A stretch of 64,000 nucleotides of DNA from Trileptium ribeirensis (lineage: Eukaryota > Nematoda > Enoplea > Enoplida > Thoracostomopsidae), in NCBI GenBank assembly GCA_030248225.1, contig JASANE010009866.1:1-64000 (forward strand). Direction: 5' to 3'. Below are positions 23,468-36,790 of the stretch, one piece after another. The position numbers and the translations under genes are program-made. The notes under the pieces are model-generated. The model was not told the origin of the DNA. It did no database searches and worked only from the letters and a program-made list of their open reading frames with translations. Within the stretch, counting starts at the first letter, position 1; every line of letters starts with the position of its first letter.

Positions 23468-26400
23468 TATGAACAGGACCGTTCCGGTCCGTTACGTGCG
23501 CTTCTGCGTGATTTGTGGAAAATAAACTTACTTAGGAACGCCGGATCTGGTGTCAGACCTACGTAGAGCAACGATCGCTGGACCTTTATATTGGGATCTC
23601 GACATTCAAATACGGTTTGCGGAAGCTCGGTGTGTAAAGAGATAGCTTGTTGCATGGTGCCATGGCCGAATTGATAACATTGCTTTGCATATTAACATTT
23701 CACTTATTAATACAATTCTTGTATCTTTATTATGTTTTGCCATTGCATGTTTCGTTTTTATGATGTATGCCGCTCTTCGAATTTTAGCTGGAACACTTTA
23801 GATGGAACAATAGAGAACAGGTTGAATTTTCGACTTGATAGTAGATTGGTTAAGGGAAATTAAGAACCGTTTCAAGAATTGGTAGATACGAGCCGAGGAT
23901 TAAGCCTTTTCACAGGTCGTGAGAACTCGTTCGGAACTCGACCAGTCGCCTCCATTTCAGTTCATAAATATGCCCGTCCGGGAATAGGAGGCTATCGACC
24001 GTTCACTATGAAGCGAACGTTTAAAAATTAGATGGGTAGTCATGGAATCTAAAATATAAACTTCACCTAGAATGGACAATATATGAAGTAATGGTTGCAA
24101 GCGAAACGGAAAACACCAAGCAGGAAACAATAAAACTACGCAACAATAAGTTTCTATTACTCGGAGATGACGGGTGTCGGGTTCGTTCGTCGGCCCGTAA
24201 CCGTCTGACGGTTCATAGTTTGATAAAACGTTCCGAGTACTTTTCGACACAGAATTCAACGTTCTTTCCAATGAGGGCAACGCGATAGAAATCACCTAAA
24301 GGGCTAACCCAGAATTTAATGAATAACACCGCTAAAAGTAAACTGCCGTTACTTACGCTAAGTTTGGCTGTTTGTTTATATTGGTTTGGAATAGGTATAT
24401 TTTCTATATAGTTGGTTATATTATTTGTCTATATTTGATTTTAATGCCACTGTTTCTTTTCTCGCGCTCCCGAACGAATCATCTCTCTTCATATGTTCTG
24501 TGGCGACTCACAACACAGAGACATCCCGTGTCTAATTCATAGTTTTGGTCGACCTTGTTAAATCATCGTGTTTATGATCTTTCGTTCTTGCGAGCGAGGC
24601 TTCCACCTAGGGAATCGACTACCTTATTAGATGGGCCACATCATTGGATAACTAACGGACGCCATCGGTTTTGAAGTACACCCTGGCCTAGTCGAGAACA
24701 GCAGCACAAATATTAATTGTCACCTAATAAAAGCCTACATTCAATCGCTCAACGACATTATTGCAGCTCGATCCTCTTACTGTGGTTTAATCGATAGGCG
24801 TTCTATACGTCATGATGTAGCTCACCTATCAGGGAATCCAAAAAGCCCATGCGTGTCTCTATTCATCAGACCGTTGGGTAATTATAAGAGTTTCCCCCGT
24901 CGGGTGATTACTTTATAACACATAAAAAATGACCCAAATCTCCTTCCATCTTGCAACATCCTCATATTTGAGCCCCAACCCTAAATACATACATGCGTCT
25001 TATTTGACTCGCCTGCATGTGGCGAACACAACGATATACGGTTGGGTCTTAGCATGACTCTCCGTTAGCCTGCTACACCTCGTTAAAGTGCTCCTCAGTT
25101 CAGACTATGGCAGATAGCGGGCACAAAATATTCGAAAAGTTATTTACTTTTAGCTCTAAAGTGAGCAAATCACCCCTCGTTTTGTTCATTACGTTGAGAC
25201 GTTCTTAAAAACATTCAGCGAGTCTCCGCTCACCTCCCCGTTTACCCAGGACAAGCGATTAAACCCCCACTATCATCAAATTTTCTCTATGGTGTCGTCG
25301 ATTTAGTACTTTTGTAAATTCTGCTCGCACGACGGGTGTATCGCCCTTGGATGATGAGTCCAACGAGTTAGTGGGGGCGCTGTTCTGCACAACCGTTAGT
25401 GCGGGAGAGCCCGCCAAAATTTCCTACATTAATACATGTCGGACGCCTCGAATAACTCCAGCACCCGTTTTGCATCCACCCCCATGTGTTTGGTATCGTT
25501 CGAACCCGTTCTTCGTCCTGGGAACGAATTTAACCCGGCCCACCGAATTTCCCACGGGAATCCTTCGCCCCACTATCTCCCCGTGCCCCTTCCCTTTCTT
25601 TTCATTTATTGTTTTTGTCTTTTCTTCTCTAACCGACATCTTGGCCGTCGCTTGTGGTTGTGTCGGTTACCTTTTGTGTTACTTGTCGTGTCTCCACGAA
25701 TATTTGGTCGTAGCTACCGTCTATGCAAATCGGATACACTTCAGTTTTGTACGGCGTTAAAATATCATCGTCAACGTTTTTTCGGTTTTTAGCTGTTATG
25801 AGTGGGTTGACTTTATATAGTTTGATATTTTATGTGGTTCGGACATAGTATAACACAGTGTTTGCCGGTGTTAACGGGGAAACATGAGATTCCGAGCTGA
25901 CTGTGTTCCTTATGAAGCTGAGTTTAAATCACGTTAAATGATTGTTAAAGTTCATAGGATATAAGTGTTTAAATTTTTTGGTTTGTTTGGTTGTCAGTTG
26001 TAAGGCCGGTTAAAATAAAACCTAAATAGCTGTGTCAATTTGCTATATACCAATTTTACCTGTCGCAAAGTGTAAATTGCGACATTACTTTCGTCACGAC
26101 ATTTTGGCCGTTCTCTCTCTTTTTCTGTCTAGTGTGCTGAGTCTTCGTTCTTTCCTTCTGCTTGCCACCTCTCTCTATCTCTCTTTAATTTTGTCTCTAC
26201 ATCTCTTTCTTTCTCCAGACTCAATTAGTTAATTTTTAATGAAATAATAGTAATAGTTAGGGCTAGACAAAAATATAAAGCATAAATTTATACACCTATT
26301 TGCATTTCTATCCCTTTCTTAATTTCAGTAATTGGCACGATGACTAATGCGCTCGCTCTCGCATAAGTTAAGCCAACACTCGTTAAATATCAAAAATACG

Positions 26401-29400
26401 AGCGTTGGCAGTGCACTTACGTAGTGTCAGAGCAGCAAAACACAGCAACAACAATGCAACACAATAGCAACAAAAGAAAAAAAAGGCGGGGGAAGTAGGC
26501 AATTGAGCGGAGACGAATTTAGGGTTACGGCTAGCGTATCAGGACGAAGAAGGGGTTGGGATGTGGTCGCGATGGGACCGTAAGCGAGAGGGAAGCCCAA
26601 ATTTAAGGCAATCTAGGGAACTAGCGATAACCATAAAATTACCGACGATCCCTAAGGAAAATACGAAATCTGCGAAAATTTGAACAGGTTCTGGGGACGT
26701 CCCGTGCCCTAGGTGAGAGCAGGATAGGCCACCAGAGAGTGGCTTAGAGGTCGACTATTGGACAGCTGTCAAAACCCGTCGAATCTTTCTGGACATCGAA
26801 CTTGGTCGACTAAGTGACCGCTAAAAGTCGTATAGACTTTTCCCTACCAGGATTGGTCGTCGAAATACTAGGTGGGGGCGACCCCTGAGAGTGCTTGAAA
26901 TCGCGTCCCCAGCAGTTATAATATAGTTAGGTGAATTATCTACCATCAAAATGTTTTTCACTGTTTTGCGAAGCTGATTCACTGTTTTAGACCAGGTTGA
27001 AGTTGCCCCGCCTTGCACAAGAGTTGTTCTTTGGGATGGGGTGTGCTGACTCTGACTAATGCAAGAGTAAACTTAAGATGGGCGCCCAACCATCCTCTTT
27101 TGACACCATGTACAAAACGTTATTAGAGAACAAAACTCAGATTTCAATAGCAGTGTCCGATTTCGACACTTTTCTGTTCCATAACGCCATTAGCGATTGT
27201 AATTCGGCCCCTGTACTCTAACACCAATGTTTTCGTGAACATTTTCAAATTATAATGTATGAAATATGAAACGGACTAATTTTTGTTCTTTAACGCAAAA
27301 GTGAAATTTGTGTTCAGTGAATAGCTAAATGGCAATTGCTTTTGACAAAACAGAATGGTAAGGAGCACAGCTTAAGTTTGCTCATGCATAATCGTAAGGA
27401 CCGTACTAGGATATAGTAAACGGTGTATCGGCGTTTTCACTTCGATAATGGCTAAGTAGAGACAACTAGAGCAAAATAACGAGGAAACGAGAGCTCGAGT
27501 AGGCCGTGCCCCCAGGAAGAATTAGTGTTCGATTTATTTTTTGTTAAAACCCATTCATTCAATGGCGAAGCTCGTGCGATGGGAGCAGATGAGTGAAAAC
27601 AGGGTGTTCGTGAGGTAGACCTACGGAACGGGCGTATTAATTTCTCGCCGACGAACGCTAAATCGGACGTAAAGAGTGGTATGAAATCCTAAATGTGATG
27701 GGGCATATAGGTTGCAGAGACGGGATGCATGCCATACTAGTGAACTTCCCTATTCACGCCAGGCAGTTTCGTTATGGAGGCTGGATGTTTTAAGTGGTTA
27801 CAGCCCGCGCAATTGGCACTGCATTGATCCTGCCTCTGTGTATTGTAGATGATCGTACAATCACGACCTCATGGATATATCAGCACTGAAACTTAACCAG
27901 TGGCCACGTTTATGCAGAAAGTGTTATAAATCCGGAGTGACCCAACCTGGCCAAAGTATGAAGCTGTTGTTATTACGCTTGCTATAGTTCATGCAGCATC
28001 GGTCAGCAGTTTGAACGGTAATTGGTAAAAAATTTAGCGAACGACTCGCCCCTATAGCAGAACGAAATCAGATTTGCGTTGAGGATGCAATCTGGGTTCG
28101 TAGGAATAAGAAAGCACAGCAGACTAAGTTCCCATTCACAAACACATGACGATTTGTATTATACTGTGTTATAACCATGCATTGATTCATGCATTATACT
28201 TCGTGCAATGATTATAACCATAATTTGCTTTGTATATTATCCATGACGTAACTCATGTATGTGCATTGATTCTTTCTCATGCTTCTACTAATATGTGCAC
28301 TACGAACGTTTAAAGCCCTATTGTTTATCCCCGCCTCCTTACTCTTGCCCGATGAACCCACGGCCGACCCCGCATGCCGGGAGGGCTTTTACCGTAGTGC
28401 CTCTCGAACGATATTGGTAGCGCCGCGCGTTACACGGAGCGAATTTCGAAGCATATCGGAGCGTGCCTCCAGCCCCATAGTTGAATATAATCTCGCTAAA
28501 ATTGGGGATCACGGACGCGGTGGCGTCCGATAACCGTCTAGCTGGGCCCATAGTCACTCTCGCTCCCTTGTCGGTCGCATCTCCTGAATTTCCACGTATA
28601 GTGCGTAGTCGTGTAAGGCCTGAAATTTGTTATCAATTATGTCGCAATATTGTTGGATTTTTCGCCTATCCATGACCTTCGTGACCCTTATGTTGTATAT
28701 AGTGGCTAAATAAAATCTTGAAAATCACATGCCGCGTCCCGTGTTATTCATTCCAGAAGCGTTATGTGTTCGATACGTCGGGTCCGTGATGACTCCACGG
28801 CCTGTGGATGAGAATATCCTAAGCCCTGACGCGTACGGTATCATTGTCGTTGTACAATAGAAAATGCATTATATTTCGAGAGGAGTCCACGGAATCAAGA
28901 AGAGTGAATGCTTGTGGAAATGTCAAGCGCTAGTCCCGCTCAAAGTCTACTAGACAAAACGCGTCATTTATAAGTAATAGTTAAGGGTAATAAATTCCCA
29001 ATCAAACCCTCCGACGTTAAATTCTCAGGGAATGTCGGAACCCTGTTGGGGCCACATAGGCTATAACCAATTGATGAGGTCAGAAAAATAACTAATCGAG
29101 TTAAACTCAAAATTTATACAATATTTTTAAGCGCTTATTCAAATTCACTCTCAAGCTAGGTCGAATCAAACAACTTCCATGTGAGCTTAGGATAGGGAAC
29201 ATCGGTTGGGCACCATGGCCTGTGAGCAGGTGTCGGTGACAACCTCCCTGGGGAACTCAGTAATCATGCCAGAAACTAGACACGTGCGCAACCAATCGGG
29301 CGGGGTCCGAATGCATCTCGTCAAGCGCGCCTGTGACTTGCTAAGCTCCATAGCTTCTTGGCTCTGACCAAGAAAAGTGTCGAAATTGAAAAATTACGGT

Positions 29401-29482
29401 CCACCCTTGAGGTTTTGATAGCCGGGGTCGTACGGGCATGGTGTTAGTAAGTTGCGCCATGTAGCTACGTACTGTTATTCCA
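23468..29482 (+). repeat. Long non-coding dispersed repeat, copy B
   Basis: The second copy of the long repeat also present at 1-6588, in the same orientation and with landmarks in the same order. The best conserved part is the tail (29175-29482), which shares ACACGTGCGCAACCAATCGG and GATAGCCGGGGTCGTA with copy A. Like copy A it has no credible protein. It is about 570 bp shorter and lacks the long TG/TTG microsatellite, so conservation is of the non-coding sequence itself. An A/T-rich run with AACAGCAACAA repeats lies at 26440-26480. Confidence 0.7.
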
Positions 29483-31132
29483 CTTACGGCTTGATTGCAG
29501 ATGATAGCCAAAGTTATTCCGTTCTTCTGAATGAAACTGATCAAATTTGTCTATTAAGTTCATTGAGTTTGGAGAATTTGCACATTTCCAACCTTGAATA
29601 TAACCTACGCAAAAAAGTCACATAGGTAATGCTAATCAATTCGTCAAGCTACTATGCCGCAAAGCTTTTCCACGCCCGGGCAGCGCCGCGTATCTCAGCT
29701 GGTCTATAATATATAATAAAAAGCAATTACTAACATTCACTGACTTCACCGTCGTCACATATTTGTGTAAATTTTTTGTCATTGTCATCTAAGCATCCAA
29801 TGACTTCGCAAAGCATTTTTTCCGGTGCATCAAGGCATTTACACCATTGCGAGCATAGTAGACGCTCGTTAGCAACCGAAGTTAGTCGCTGTTTTGATTT
29901 GTTGCTAATAGGCTTACGGCGCTTGTACTGAATCTAAAGCAGAACGATCAAATTTATGGCAAAGACATTTACCGACTACTCCATTCATAGCAAAATCCAA
30001 CGTTTAGCAAAAATACAATTGAGCTCCTATTTGCTGGAATTTTAGTATGCCTGAAACCGATTGTTGCAAGCTTATAATATATACCCTCATGGCACAACTA
30101 AAGATTTCACACGGTAGGAGCGTTTAGAACATGCAAACTAAGTTTAAATAATCCTGATAAGTAGTATATATCTGAGATGGAACCTGTTCATCGACTCAGT
30201 TTAGGTCTTGTTTATGACAGCTTCGCAAGGTCTGACTTCGTATAGGCTCGAACTATTTAGAAGGACTGTCCGTTGTCCAGCACTCAACATAACACAACAG
30301 CATATTTTGTTATTTGCATGTTTATATATACTATATGCTTATGTGTATATATATACTATATATATCAACTTTATATGCATGTTATTTCCGAATTGCCTTT
30401 AGTTCGCGTACTCGCGACTTTAAACGAATACAAAATGATCTCCAAGGCACATCCAAGTAGTTTATAAACCACTGTAGCTGGCCAAAATCGCAATTTAATT
30501 TGCTTGTAATAACGGATTGTAAGGCAGTGGCTTCTGTTTATAAATTTAGTTTTCAAAGTAGTTTCTTTTACAGCTTAGCAGTGCTAATAGTTCTTGGCGG
30601 AAGCTAGTGTTTACCCTGAGTCACTGGGTCAGGGAGTCACTGGGTCAGTGCCATTACCACGTCGCCGGGCTAGAAAATGATAATCAGGTTCCATCTCGGA
30701 TTCACATACATTCAAGTTTTACATATATCGAAAATATACATAAATTTCTTCAAATAAAATTCAATAATAAATTCTTAATATATACTGCAATAACATTGAG
30801 CCAAATGTGGCTCATATTAAGCCACCTGAGGCCTCGGTGAATTTAAGCTAGGCCCTAGGCGTTTCAGAATGAACCAAGTTTGGTTAGTTTTGAGCAAATT
30901 TCGATCAATAATTTTAGAGTGTAGTACTGAGCTATTTTCATCGGAAAGTACTGCCGCAACAATTCTACTCAACATGATTTCACAGTTTCTGTGCTACGTT
31001 TAGAAACTTAGACGCTGTAACATCGAGCGTAAATATTAAGGGTTCGTTGGATTTAAAACGTATAATCGATATCATTGAAGGCTGGGCACAACATTATAGC
31101 TTGTTGCAATAGCTACGAACAGCCAGGTTTAC
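29483..31132. other. Gene-free AT-rich stretch
   Basis: Holds a TATATA microsatellite (30325-30365) and a small direct repeat GAGTCACTGGGTCAG (30619 and 30635). No gene supported. Confidence 0.4.
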
Positions 31133-31356
31133 AAATCCAGGCATATAGTCGTGTATACTGAACATAATTTCGGTGTTATAACGTAAGTTGACAGAGCTAC
31201 TGGGACATCCGAAGCTATGCAAGATGCCGCGTGGAGCAGATACAACAGAATAATTGGGCATTTTTGGTATGGAACAACACAACGCCATGAAATGGTGATT
31301 AATATATGAAGACAAGCTACTAAATTCCTGGAAACTGGCAAACAAAATATCTTTAT
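31133..31356 (-). CDS. Weak candidate exon, minus strand
   Basis: A TTTATTTTTAG acceptor is followed by a frame open for more than 80 codons. A plausible donor (GTAAAC) lies near 31127-31132. Two frames are open over most of the length, so the reading frame is uncertain. One frame is phase-compatible with the exon ending at 34762 but reads hydrophobic and then stops; the other needs an unseen intervening exon. It may be a downstream exon of the Arg/Gly-rich secreted protein gene, or nothing. Confidence 0.2.
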
Positions 31357-33106
31357 CGCTAAAAATAAAATGTTAGCTATCACTGATACTCATTTTCGAA
31401 TTTCTCTTGTCCATGATATGGACTCCTATAGATGAAGATTTTCGCTGTATGTTTAAAACAATACTTCTTAACTGTGGTTAGGGACTGACATGCAAATTTA
31501 CTTTGACAATGGCTTTGTTACACCATGTGCTCAGAATTTTATGGATTGTATTTATATTAAAGCTGTTTAAATCAAATTGATTAAGTATTTTTATAACTTT
31601 ATAAGTTGGAATTATACTGGAAGCTGTTAAAGATTTTACGCGGCCCGTTTGGAGTTAAATAGTATTCGCACATATTTGTATTTTTTGAACGCTCCTGTAA
31701 ATATTTTTACTCAAATTGACGTAACCATAAAATGGATAAAATTGGTTCAAAAGCGTAATTATATTATTACACTGTGACTTTTCGCGATTACCCGTTCTAA
31801 CCTTACCCGTACTACGTGACTATGCGGAATTTTCAGTGGTTCTTCGCCGGGGTTTCCTTTGTACGTGCATGCTAGAACAGAAATCTTATATACAAATTTA
31901 CGTTTCCGCTATCATCCTTGTCCTGCCATAATCTAATTTATTATTATTAATGACTAGAAATTAATGTACTTGATATTCATTGAACTTCACACAAAAATTA
32001 CTCTTCTTATGAACTTTCTATCTGCCGATATTGTCTATTAAGTTCTTCTTTAAATAGTCTCTCGTAAATACATTGACCTATTGATTCTTCACCTTAAACG
32101 ATTGATTCTCCACTATGTTATTTCGAAATGGTGGCTCATGTGCGACGATGTTTTAGCAGCTTTTAGCTGCGAGGAAATGGTAGCACACATCTCTGGATTT
32201 GTGAGTAGTGAGTTAATTTGATAGACCGAACGGGAGTAAAAACAAACAACTGTATTGCCTAAATTTCGCATTGCCAAAATGCACAGATGTATCGTATAGG
32301 CAAAGAACTGTGATGAAAGTTAGATGCCACAGTGGAATCAAACACGAATTTAGTAACTCGATTTAATAACCATAGATTTATTGCAATGGTCTGCTATCTT
32401 TGAGAATTTTAGCTATATATACTAACAGTTTTTGAATGATTATTTGTGTTTTTGTAAACGATTGTATAAATTCCATTTAGAGTAGATTCCAACTAGTTTT
32501 TCGGTATATAATGTCTAGTAAAATTATAAATAAGTTCGAGTAAATTGTTAAATACTGACAACCTAAGCTACATGTGTTAATAAAGGCAACTTAGATGCCA
32601 TGTTAGTGTGAGTGAAAGATCTGGCCGCATTGCCCAAATTCAGAGGTTGGATTTTATGCAGTATACGGAACTGAGATAGGCATATTTGTACATCTATTAA
32701 CCTTAGAAGCGATGGATAATTTTTATAATCCTTATAGAGTACGATTTTAATTTTAGTATACGCTAATATTAAGGTTTATATTTTATAGTTAGCAAAATCA
32801 GCGGCAAATGTAGTATTGAGTTTAAGTGCTTTAAGCAGTTATTTCCAGAAAGAGTACTCCTTAATTTATCTAAGAAGTTTTTCCTCAGCAGTATATATTC
32901 AAAGAAGTTATTTCAATTTTAACACCAGGAAGACAAACTTTTTATATGTAGGAATTACGCAGAAGAGTGAAACTTAAGTGAGTTGTAGAAAAATTGGTAT
33001 TGCACATTTATTATGTTTTTGGAAATAAAAAGTTTCTAAAATTTTCTGTATTTTTCGCAAACAACCCATTATCCAAACATACCTATTACACACTAGTGAA
33101 GCTCGC
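31357..33106. other. Gene-free AT-rich stretch
   Basis: No supported gene, RNA or repeat. Confidence 0.35.
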
Positions 33107-33109
33107 TTG

Positions 33110-33890
33110 CGAGCCAGAATTCGAGTGGTGAGAACAATCCCCCGAAGCAGAAGTATAAAAAATATTTACCCAACAATATTTTTGACACTCGCAATGAGCT
33201 TGTCGGCCCAGAAAATCCCATATCCGACACTAAAACCAACAATAAAGACACATTCAGGTGCTTTTCCCACGACTTCTCACCAACAATTTCGAAAACGTCA
33301 TTTTTTAATGCTCAAGTATGAACCAGAAGTGTAAAAAATATTTGCCCAGCAATCTTTTTAACACTTGCAATGAGTTTATCTGCCCAGAAAACCCCATATA
33401 AGACACTAAAAGCAACAAAAACGCACATTTAGGTGGATTTCCCACGACTTTTCACCAAATATGAAATTTGGCGCCAACTATAAGCTTATAGACTCCAGAT
33501 TGGAAAGTAGTTGAAAAACTTGTTATATATCATTGGAAAGCTCTGGTAAAGCAACGTGGAATAGGCCTATTAGTTTGCAGATAAATCGTTTACTTATTGA
33601 GAAAAATCGCAAAAACTGGAGGGGTTGCCCGAAAAATGGGCCAAAATGACAACATTTTGCCCCATAACTTTTCCCACGTGAAAAAATTCAAAAATCGGGC
33701 TAAGTTACTACCCCTAAATTGACCATTGCGGTTCGAATGAGCTATCGTGCATCAAAATTGGCCCGACAGTTATCGATATCCAGGTGCGACAGACACACAC
33801 AGACAGGGCCTCCTCAACTCCCCCTCCAGAGCCAAAATTGAAAATTCTCGTTCCACTCGCTCGCTTTCCACTCGAATTCAATTAATAAGG
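33110..33890. repeat. Repeat element with internal tandem duplication
   Basis: A unit of about 185 bp (AGAAGTATAAAAAATATTT.., CACTCGCAATGAGCTT.., CCCACGACTTCTCACCAA) occurs twice in tandem (33150-33320 and 33325-33460). The ends share a short inverted match (GAATTCGAGTGG near 33119; CCACTCGAATTC near 33868). The right part resembles sequence near 21750-21800. It is probably a non-autonomous DNA element sitting in the intergenic region or a host intron. Confidence 0.5.
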
Positions 33891-34430
33891 GAATTATATA
33901 ATAATGTATGGAAATATATTTCATTTATTGACAATATTTTCTTCAACAAAGCTTAATATCAAGAGAAAAGTGTAGGGTGCATTTGTAACAGTAAAGATTC
34001 ATTATGCATAATTATTTTGGATATCTGCAGCATTTTATCCACGTGTCAGTGGGAAGATAGTTTCGCATAACTTTGCAAAGGCACTCAAGATCGCAGGCTT
34101 GTGTACAACGCCGTCAAATACTTAGAGATAACAAGCCAGGTGTGCTATAACCGGTTCGAATACATATACAATCTCACTAAACTAGCAGAATGTAAGTAAT
34201 GTATATATAGCGAATTGATTGTAATTATATTATGTATTTATCAGATATAAGAATTAACAAATTTCTGATGTCGGCGTATAGGATTAGCTGACTCTATATT
34301 TTAGAAATTGTTAAACAGCCCATCTCTACGGTAAATAAAGCAGTTTATGAAGAAAAGTGGGCATAGAACAGTTTCGTTTTGGTAACGAACGACGTTAATA
34401 TATGTTTCGATAAAAATAATGACACTTCCG
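33891..34430. other. Gene-free stretch
   Basis: AT-rich sequence, probably intergenic or intron of the minus-strand gene; nothing seen. Confidence 0.35.
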
Positions 34431-34685
34431 TATATTTTCGCAAGTTTTTGTAAGAACTGCAGGGAACACCATACCATGTCATCGGTGTTCCCTACCCTTG
34501 CATTATTAACTTCCCAATACACAACGGCTGTTCCTGCTTAGGGTATCAGATAAAATAATCACATATCCGTATATTTTCGCAAGTTTTTGTAAGAACTGCA
34601 GGGAACACCATACCATGTCATCGGTGTTCCCTACCCTTGCATTATTAACTTCCCAATACACAACGGCTGTTCCTGCTTAGGGTAT
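34431..34685. repeat. Tandem duplication (period 139 bp) with a hairpin
   Basis: A 116-bp block at 34431-34546 is repeated at 34570-34685 without any mismatch I can see, and the 22 bp before each block are similar, giving a period of 139 bp. Each unit contains GGGAACACC and GGTGTTCCC flanking a 13-bp loop, a 9-bp perfect stem. It lies next to the 3' end of the exon at 34762. The identity of the copies points to a recent duplication. Confidence 0.9.
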
Positions 34686-34761
34686 TTGTATCAGTAGTAA
34701 CTTCGACACCATCTTGAAGATGTTATACCTCGGAAGCTTTTAGTGAGCATTGAAAACTTAC

Positions 34762-34900
34762 ACTGGTTAAATTTATATTCGTCTACGGCTTCTGTCACAT
34801 CGCTTTGAGTTGTTGTTTCTTCATAATCGTAGCTGTAATAGTCGTCTACAGTTTGGGAACCAAATTGGCGACGTCGCCACGGTGGCCAGCGATTTTTTTG
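34762..34900 (-). CDS. Exon 2 of Arg/Gly/Pro-rich secreted protein gene
   Basis: 139 nt between an acceptor (TTATGACAG at 34901-34909) and a donor (GTAAGT at 34756-34761). It enters in phase 0, matching the exit phase of the exon at 35891-36790, and leaves in phase 1. It encodes 46 residues: a basic, Trp-containing start (WPPWRRRQFGS) followed by an acidic Tyr/Asp/Glu/Thr-rich stretch. The same alternation of basic and acidic low-complexity segments is seen in exon 1, which supports one gene. The following exon is not established. Confidence 0.65.
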
Positions 34901-35890
34901 CTGTCATAAAATACATATATATTTAGTGTAACAAGAGATAAGCATTGATTCACGCCTAACGGCAAATATTGTCCAAATGGGGTTGGGGCTAATTGGTGTG
35001 TGCACTGGCCGAAAAACGAATATAAAAACAAATTACACTCCACGCTGAGAACACATTTTATATCACTAGTTGTTTGCTTAGTTTTGGGCTCAGAGAAACT
35101 TTAAAATATATTGTTTAATTGAAAATATTTCAAATTAATATATTTGTCCGGTGATCTCAATGAATATATAAATATATTAGGTTGCTTTAGGGAGAATCCG
35201 GTTAAGCCGTTATTTACCCTCCATCCGTTCAGGCCTCGAACCACTAAATTGTCCATCCGTCCCGAAGGCATGCGTAAAATTTTAGCAGTTCAATTTTAAT
35301 ATAGGATTGAGAAAAATTAAGAGCAAAATTCGGAAATTACAGAGAAAATACTTTTAGCTCCTGGCCCATCCCAATCACCCGCGAGTACACGCCACGTGGC
35401 AGTATAACTTGCTACGATATATTTAGTTGAGCCACCTTTGTCTTAGATACGAACTCGTTTTTAATTGATTGTTATCAAATAAGACTTCAATGTTGTGGCT
35501 ACACCGGTAGGCACAATCGTGTAGGTTTATAGATAATGAAATATACCTATCACTACCGATGTATGTATTATATAATAGCCTGTGGAAGATGAGCAGAAGA
35601 AATTAACAGATAACACATTTTATCAGCGGCTAAATTCTTTCCGATAACTTATACTTTTCCTAGAATATCTGTCTGCTGTCTAGAACTTCGAAATCCTAAA
35701 AATACGAACCTACATGATTGTTTACTGCTTTTGATTTTCAGATTATATCTGTTCAACTATACGTAACGATTTGCAATATGTTGTCTTAAATTGTCTCACA
35801 AACCCAGATACCGAGTGACACGGTTCTTTCTTGAATTTACAAAGTTTAATTTTCATATTATAACACAGATTATTGTTTTATACAACATAC
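34901..35890 (-). other. Intron between exons 1 and 2
   Basis: 990 bp of AT-rich sequence between the donor GTATGT (35885-35890) and the acceptor at 34901. No exon-like segment is seen inside. Confidence 0.5.
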
Positions 35891-36790
35891 CTGAAAGCCA
35901 GTTGCATCATGAATTTCGTTGGTTCCGTCAAGTGCATCTTCAGTTTCGTTTAAGTTTTGTTCGTCGTCTTGGGAAATGCCAAATTTTTTATTAATTTCTT
36001 CTACTAGTTCATTTTTTGGAGGTTCACTCCATGGTTCATAGCCCCCAAATTGAGTTCCTGGAGGTCTGCGTCTTCGTCCTGCTGGCAGTCGTCTGCCTTG
36101 CCCGCCTCGTCGTCGCCCTGGTGGACCTCGATCATAGTAATCGTAGTTGTAATTCGGTGGGCCTCGGCGTCGCGTTCCTGGGCCCGGCCTTGGTCTCGGT
36201 TTCCGTCGAGGTTCTCCTGGTCCTTCAGCCGCTGGTTTGAAATTGCTAAGTCGCTCTGCAGGCGGTGGAATGTCTACAATTCTATCGCTGTTGGGATCGA
36301 CTTTATATTGGTCGCTTTTCCTGGTCGTAGAACTAACTGGTGGAGAATAAGTTGTTTCAAAGCTTCCTCGCGCAGCTTCATTGTTTTGAGTGCCAATGTC
36401 ATTTACAGCTGTACTCCTTTGCTCGTGAGATATTGAGTATCCTGGTGATAAACCTGCTCCATGATTGCTATCAAAGCCTTCATCAGTTTGAAGTGTTCTT
36501 TTGTTCAGCTCAAATAAAGTGTGTTCAGAATGATATTCGGTATGAAATAAATCACGAGCAGTTGTTGTAACCTGCGATGGCGATAAGTGATCGCTATACA
36601 TTTTGTTCGACACACTTGGAGCCTCTTGACGATAAAGACGATTAGCCGACTTTTTGGGAAAGTCGACGACGCTAATGGTTGAATACTGTGCCGTAGTACC
36701 ATATACTGTAACACTGTCAAGTTTGATAATGGCGACCAACATCTGTGTTATCAGATGTAGCGAGTTCAGAGATTTCATCTTCGAAGACAT
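35891..36790 (-). CDS. First coding exon of an Arg/Gly/Pro-rich secreted protein
   Basis: 300 codons from an ATG at 36790 to a good donor (CAG/GTATGT at 35885-35893), phase 0. Met5 begins a segment that reads as a signal peptide (LHLITQMLVAIIKL). The middle is Ser/Thr-rich and polar. The C-terminal half has a PRRKPRPRPGPGTRRR tract, a NYNYDYYD patch, a second GRRRGGQGRRLPAGRRRR tract and an acidic tail (QDDEQNLNETEDALDG). This looks like an extracellular, possibly matrix or cuticle-associated, intrinsically disordered protein. No enzymatic domain is visible and I do not recognise the family. A second ATG at residue 5 is an alternative start. The plus-strand frames over this region are shadows. 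Confidence 0.75.

Noticed and set aside
34090..34180. GGTTCGAATAC as a tRNA B box
   Set aside because: No A box or cloverleaf can be formed from the flanking sequence.
36016..36570. Plus-strand frames opposite the Arg/Gly-rich exon
   Set aside because: Antisense shadows caused by the Arg/Gly/Pro codon composition; the minus strand has the start, donor and phase match.
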